A DNA stretch of 64,000 nt from an uncultured Bacteroidota bacterium. GTDB lineage: Bacteria; Bacteroidota; Bacteroidia; Bacteroidales; VadinHA17. The notes under the pieces were generated by a model. The model was not told the origin of the DNA. It made no database searches and saw only the letters and a program-made list of their open reading frames with translations. The DNA is taken from the NCBI GenBank assembly GCA_903824785.1, contig CAIJYD010000002.1, positions 1-64,000 on the forward strand, read 5' to 3'. Positions 61,105 to 64,000 of this stretch are shown here, piece after piece. The translations under genes and the position numbers were made by a program. Position 1 is the stretch's first letter. Every line of letters starts with the position of its first letter.

Positions 61105-63738
61105 TCATTTTGTTTCCTGAATATTCAACTTTGCATTTTCTTCAGTAATAACATGAACAAAGCCCGACAGATGGAAATGCTCCAACCCCGAGATCCGTCT
61201 TTCATACACGTCGCACTGATAAAAATAGACTCCCGGGGAAACAATTTTTCCTTTATATGTCCCATCCCAGTTGATTCTGGGTTCTTCAGTACTGAAAAGC
61301 AATAATCCGTTCCTGTTAAAAATACTGAAATCAATCTTATCAACAAGCCCTGAGGTTTTTGCAACCAGTCTGTCATTTATATCATCACCGTTTGGAGTAA
61401 AAACATTGGGGATCTCATAAAAGTTGCAGGAATCGATACAGATCATCAGCGACTTCACGCTTTCATTTCCAAATAGATCAACCGATGAAATTGCATAGCA
61501 TCCTGCAATAATATCATCAGGCTGATTAAGCCAGTGCTTGTAAGAAAAGAGATTTTTGTCATTAATTGTTGCGAGGAGGGCAAGAGTTTCTTCAGATGTC
61601 TTTTTATAATAAATCTTGTAACCAGAAATATCTTCAAAACAAAGAGGATCGGTTAGTGACCAGGAGATTGTATTATAAAGGCTATCGCATTTGCTTGTTA
61701 CATTTATCAGAGGAGGGCACGGAGGTTCATTATCAACAGGCGTTGTAAAGACAATCTCAGAGAGGTTCGTCAGATTCTTTGGCATGTTATCGGCAAGGTA
61801 GCCACCGGATGACCTGACATAATAGTGATACTGCAAACCATTTTCAAGGACGGCATCAGTAAACGCCAGCTGATTTGTAGACCCTACGGAATCATACAAC
61901 ATTGTTTTTTCATTAAGCCTGAAAAAATCGTACCTGTTATTAATCCACGGAACATTGCGGCTTATAGTAAACCGGGCTTTCCTGTCACCGGGGCTGACAG
62001 CCAGAAACAGAGATGAACCGAACGCAGGCTCTCCTATGAGGAATCTGTTTCCTGGTGCATTATTCCAAAGCTCAATCTTATAAATATAACCTCTTGACTG
62101 AGTGTTGATTAATGTATCAACGAGTATTGTATCGTTCAGATCAGCAGTAATAATCGATTTAATCTGCAGATAGTTCGTACCTCCCACTCCATCCGCTCTG
62201 GAAATAATATATTCATAAGGTCCATTTGCCGGAATTGTATCGAGTTTGTCGGGTTTCTTCCAGGAAATATAGATCGACCCTTTAACGGCATCTGTATTCC
62301 TGACGCTGACATTTTTAATAACAGGCACGCCTGAGACAAGCGTCGAAGTGATTTCATTCGAGGCTTTGCTTTCAGTTCCGTTGGGATATACAGAAACAAT
62401 TCTATAAGTATATTCCTTTCCGAACTGCAATCCTTGTCCATTATCAGAATCTGAATATGAAACAGCTGAGCTGCCATCGACATAACCAACTTTTTCAAAG
62501 CCGGTTGATGCGGGTATTCCTGAAGTACAGGAATCAGGTACGAAAGTGGTTGGTCCTTCCCTTCTGTAAATACTAAACCCTGAAATCACAGTGGTTCCAT
62601 ATCCTGACCAGGTAAGCCTGATCAGCTTGCCCTCCGGCACAGCATTTTTTATTGCAGGTGAGGGGCCAAGAACCTTGATTTTCATGTTATCAATATCCGA
62701 AAGCTTAAGCTCGTGGTTATAGTCATCGGATTTAAAGATGATATTATACGGCTGATTTCGCACAGCCTCATGACACGGGATCCATCTGAAACGTGATGAT
62801 GCATAACCTGCAACCGAATCAACTTTAGTAAAACGGGCAGGACAGTTAACAAGGCTGAATACCCCCGAAGTTGCTTTGAGGGTTAAGCTGTCTAAATTGG
62901 CATCAGTTGCAGTAAAGAGAAAGTCAACAGTATCACCCACTTCAGCGCAATAATCAGAAAGAGGGCCGTTTACGGGAGGTTTATTATTTGTATTGTAAAC
63001 ATCAATTTGCATGTCACGTTCAACTGATCCTATTTTTTTACCATTTCGCCACTCCTGAATCTCCATTGCCACATTAAATGTTCCGGTATCAGCAGGGGTA
63101 TCCCAGATAAGGTCCCCGGTTATCGGATCAACAGTAATTGATTTTGTTGCAGGAGGCAGGGTATAGTTCTCAATAGGTTTGCCATCTTCCCGTGTGCAAA
63201 CTGTAAGCACATATGAAAGACTGTCGCCATCCGGATCGAATGCTGCAGGATTATGAATAAACACATAGCCAAATGCTGCTTTATCATAAGGAGGGTTAAG
63301 CAGAACAGGAGTGCTGTTGCGTCCCATTGCGGCATTAACAATCAGAATTGTGGACATTGAAAAAACCACATTCACTGAATTCGGAATATTTTTAACTCCT
63401 GCATTCCTGTTCGGATCCTGAACCACAATCTTGTACACTCCCGGTCCAGGATAAGTATGAATTAATTTATAAACATTTCTTCTGTAAAAATTTGGAAGGG
63501 AAAGGATGCTTACTCTCGGAGCTGTTGAAATTGTATTGTCGCCCCATTCAACATCAAGAGTTTGTCTGTCTGCAAAACTTAATGAATAGGTAAAGGTCGT
63601 AATGGTAATCTCATAAGTGAGGTCAGACAACTGAACATATGTAATCTCCCCTGCTCTGTTATGTGTTGCATTCAGGGTAATAAAACAGAATGAAACTAAA
63701 ACCAGCAAAAAGAATTTTCTCAATAAATGATTTTTCAC
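61105..63738 (-). CDS. Large secreted protein with type IX (type B) sorting domain
   Basis: An 877-residue exported protein. A signal peptide (about 1-24) is followed by PKD/cadherin-like modules (THNRAGEITYVQLSDLTYEI, GDSLSYVLTV, VGDTVDFLFTATDAN), several fibronectin-III-like repeats (IRLTWSGYGTTVISGFSIYR, KGSIYISWKKPDK), and the C-terminal gliding-motility-type domain with YEIPNVFTPNGDDINDRL, IFNRNGLLLF and WDGTYKGK. That domain directs type IX export and surface attachment. It shares this architecture with the 494-residue protein at 18537. A role in adhesion or motility is plausible, but not shown. Confidence 0.92.
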   Translation of the reverse strand: MKNHLLRKFFLLVLVSFCFITLNATHNRAGEITYVQLSDLTYEITITTFTYSLSFADRQTLDVEWGDNTISTAPRVSILSLPNFYRRNVYKLIHTYPGPGVYKIVVQDPNRNAGVKNIPNSVNVVFSMSTILIVNAAMGRNSTPVLLNPPYDKAAFGYVFIHNPAAFDPDGDSLSYVLTVCTREDGKPIENYTLPPATKSITVDPITGDLIWDTPADTGTFNVAMEIQEWRNGKKIGSVERDMQIDVYNTNNKPPVNGPLSDYCAEVGDTVDFLFTATDANLDSLTLKATSGVFSLVNCPARFTKVDSVAGYASSRFRWIPCHEAVRNQPYNIIFKSDDYNHELKLSDIDNMKIKVLGPSPAIKNAVPEGKLIRLTWSGYGTTVISGFSIYRREGPTTFVPDSCTSGIPASTGFEKVGYVDGSSAVSYSDSDNGQGLQFGKEYTYRIVSVYPNGTESKASNEITSTLVSGVPVIKNVSVRNTDAVKGSIYISWKKPDKLDTIPANGPYEYIISRADGVGGTNYLQIKSIITADLNDTILVDTLINTQSRGYIYKIELWNNAPGNRFLIGEPAFGSSLFLAVSPGDRKARFTISRNVPWINNRYDFFRLNEKTMLYDSVGSTNQLAFTDAVLENGLQYHYYVRSSGGYLADNMPKNLTNLSEIVFTTPVDNEPPCPPLINVTSKCDSLYNTISWSLTDPLCFEDISGYKIYYKKTSEETLALLATINDKNLFSYKHWLNQPDDIIAGCYAISSVDLFGNESVKSLMICIDSCNFYEIPNVFTPNGDDINDRLVAKTSGLVDKIDFSIFNRNGLLLFSTEEPRINWDGTYKGKIVSPGVYFYQCDVYERRISGLEHFHLSGFVHVITEENAKLNIQETK

Positions 63739-64000
63739 TCTCTTAATATTTTTTACAAAAAATTGTTCATTTTTACCGGAAGTCAGCCTTAACTGTTCTT
63801 CAAATTTGTCTACCTTTTAAAACCCTCATATTTGATCGGTTATTATGCAGCCTCTTCATTGCCGGGTGATAAAACCATTCTGAAAAGAACCGATTCCAAC
63901 AATGTTTTTCTCGTCCAGCTTGATGTTACTACATCAAAAATCAGACCAATCCCTGATCGTCTTTTATACTCACCCTGTCTTTAAGATACTGTACCGAACC
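63739..64000. other. Right edge; possible remnant of a coding sequence
   Basis: No complete gene is seen. On the plus strand one frame is open from about 63793 to a TAA near 63984 and has codon use like the real genes (it reads, in part, YYAASSLPGDKTILKR then NNVFLVQLDVTTSKI). It has no convincing start codon and I recognise no family. It may be a decayed gene fragment or chance. Confidence 0.3.

Overview
The window looks like chromosomal DNA of an anaerobic member of the Bacteroidota (Bacteroidales or Marinilabiliales grade). The reasons are two proteins with type B type IX secretion C-terminal domains (gliding-motility C-terminal type), a TamB/tsaD divergent pair, a rel-fur-purA block, a 1-domain-fused CitD-CitE, FadL-like and Omp85-like surface proteins, AT-rich DNA, and repeated exact matches to the Bacteroidota -7 promoter element TAnnTTTG. 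Most genes have no Shine-Dalgarno sequence. I see no rRNA, tRNA, CRISPR array, insertion sequence or prophage.

Layout. 1-4.5 kb is a loose accessory stretch: a membrane J-domain protein, a lipoprotein serpin, an exported ADPRM-like metallophosphoesterase, the wreck of a Cys/Met-metabolism PLP enzyme, and an orphan SiaC-like regulator. 4.6-12.3 kb holds tsaD, the divergent giant tamB homologue and an exbB-exbD-tonB-like energy module. 12.3-15.9 kb (minus strand) has a single-domain response regulator, glyA and a CLC anion transporter with CBS domains. 16-25.3 kb (plus) has two translationally coupled M16 peptidases with a type IX cargo protein, then bifunctional rel, a Fur-family regulator, an envelope protein and purA. 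25.3-31.2 kb mixes a SPOR lipoprotein, acyl-CoA synthetase, a degenerate HD protein, an isocitrate/isopropylmalate dehydrogenase family enzyme and pepD.

31.2-37.3 kb is a minus-strand run of six genes: DUF362 protein, membrane polyferredoxin, methylmalonyl-CoA epimerase, fused CitD-CitE, CitF and a 53-residue rubredoxin. It suggests anaerobic citrate or acyl-CoA metabolism tied to low-potential electron transfer. 37.7-41.1 kb is a larC-larE-larB operon (nickel-pincer cofactor synthesis) with a WbqC-family gene, but no larA. 41.2-45.4 kb (minus) holds a FadL-like outer-membrane protein and two neighbouring Tyr/Gly- and Ser-rich surface proteins that look like diverged paralogues. 45.4-51.8 kb (plus) has proS, an unknown conserved gene coupled to an Omp85-like protein, a 2-Cys peroxiredoxin and tilS. 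51.8-56.5 kb has aroC, aroB, an ABC-F ATPase and nth. 56.5-64 kb has a large PAS/GAF hybrid histidine kinase and, convergent to it, a TPR protein and an 877-residue type IX cargo protein.

I did not find a clear, wholly new multi-gene defence or mobile system. The stretches most likely to hold undescribed biology are the Tyr/Ser-rich surface pair (42.8-45.4 kb), the unknown gene coupled to the Omp85-like protein (47.0-49.7 kb) and the citrate-lyase/Fe-S run (31.2-37.3 kb). All assignments are from reading the sequence; no database search was run.
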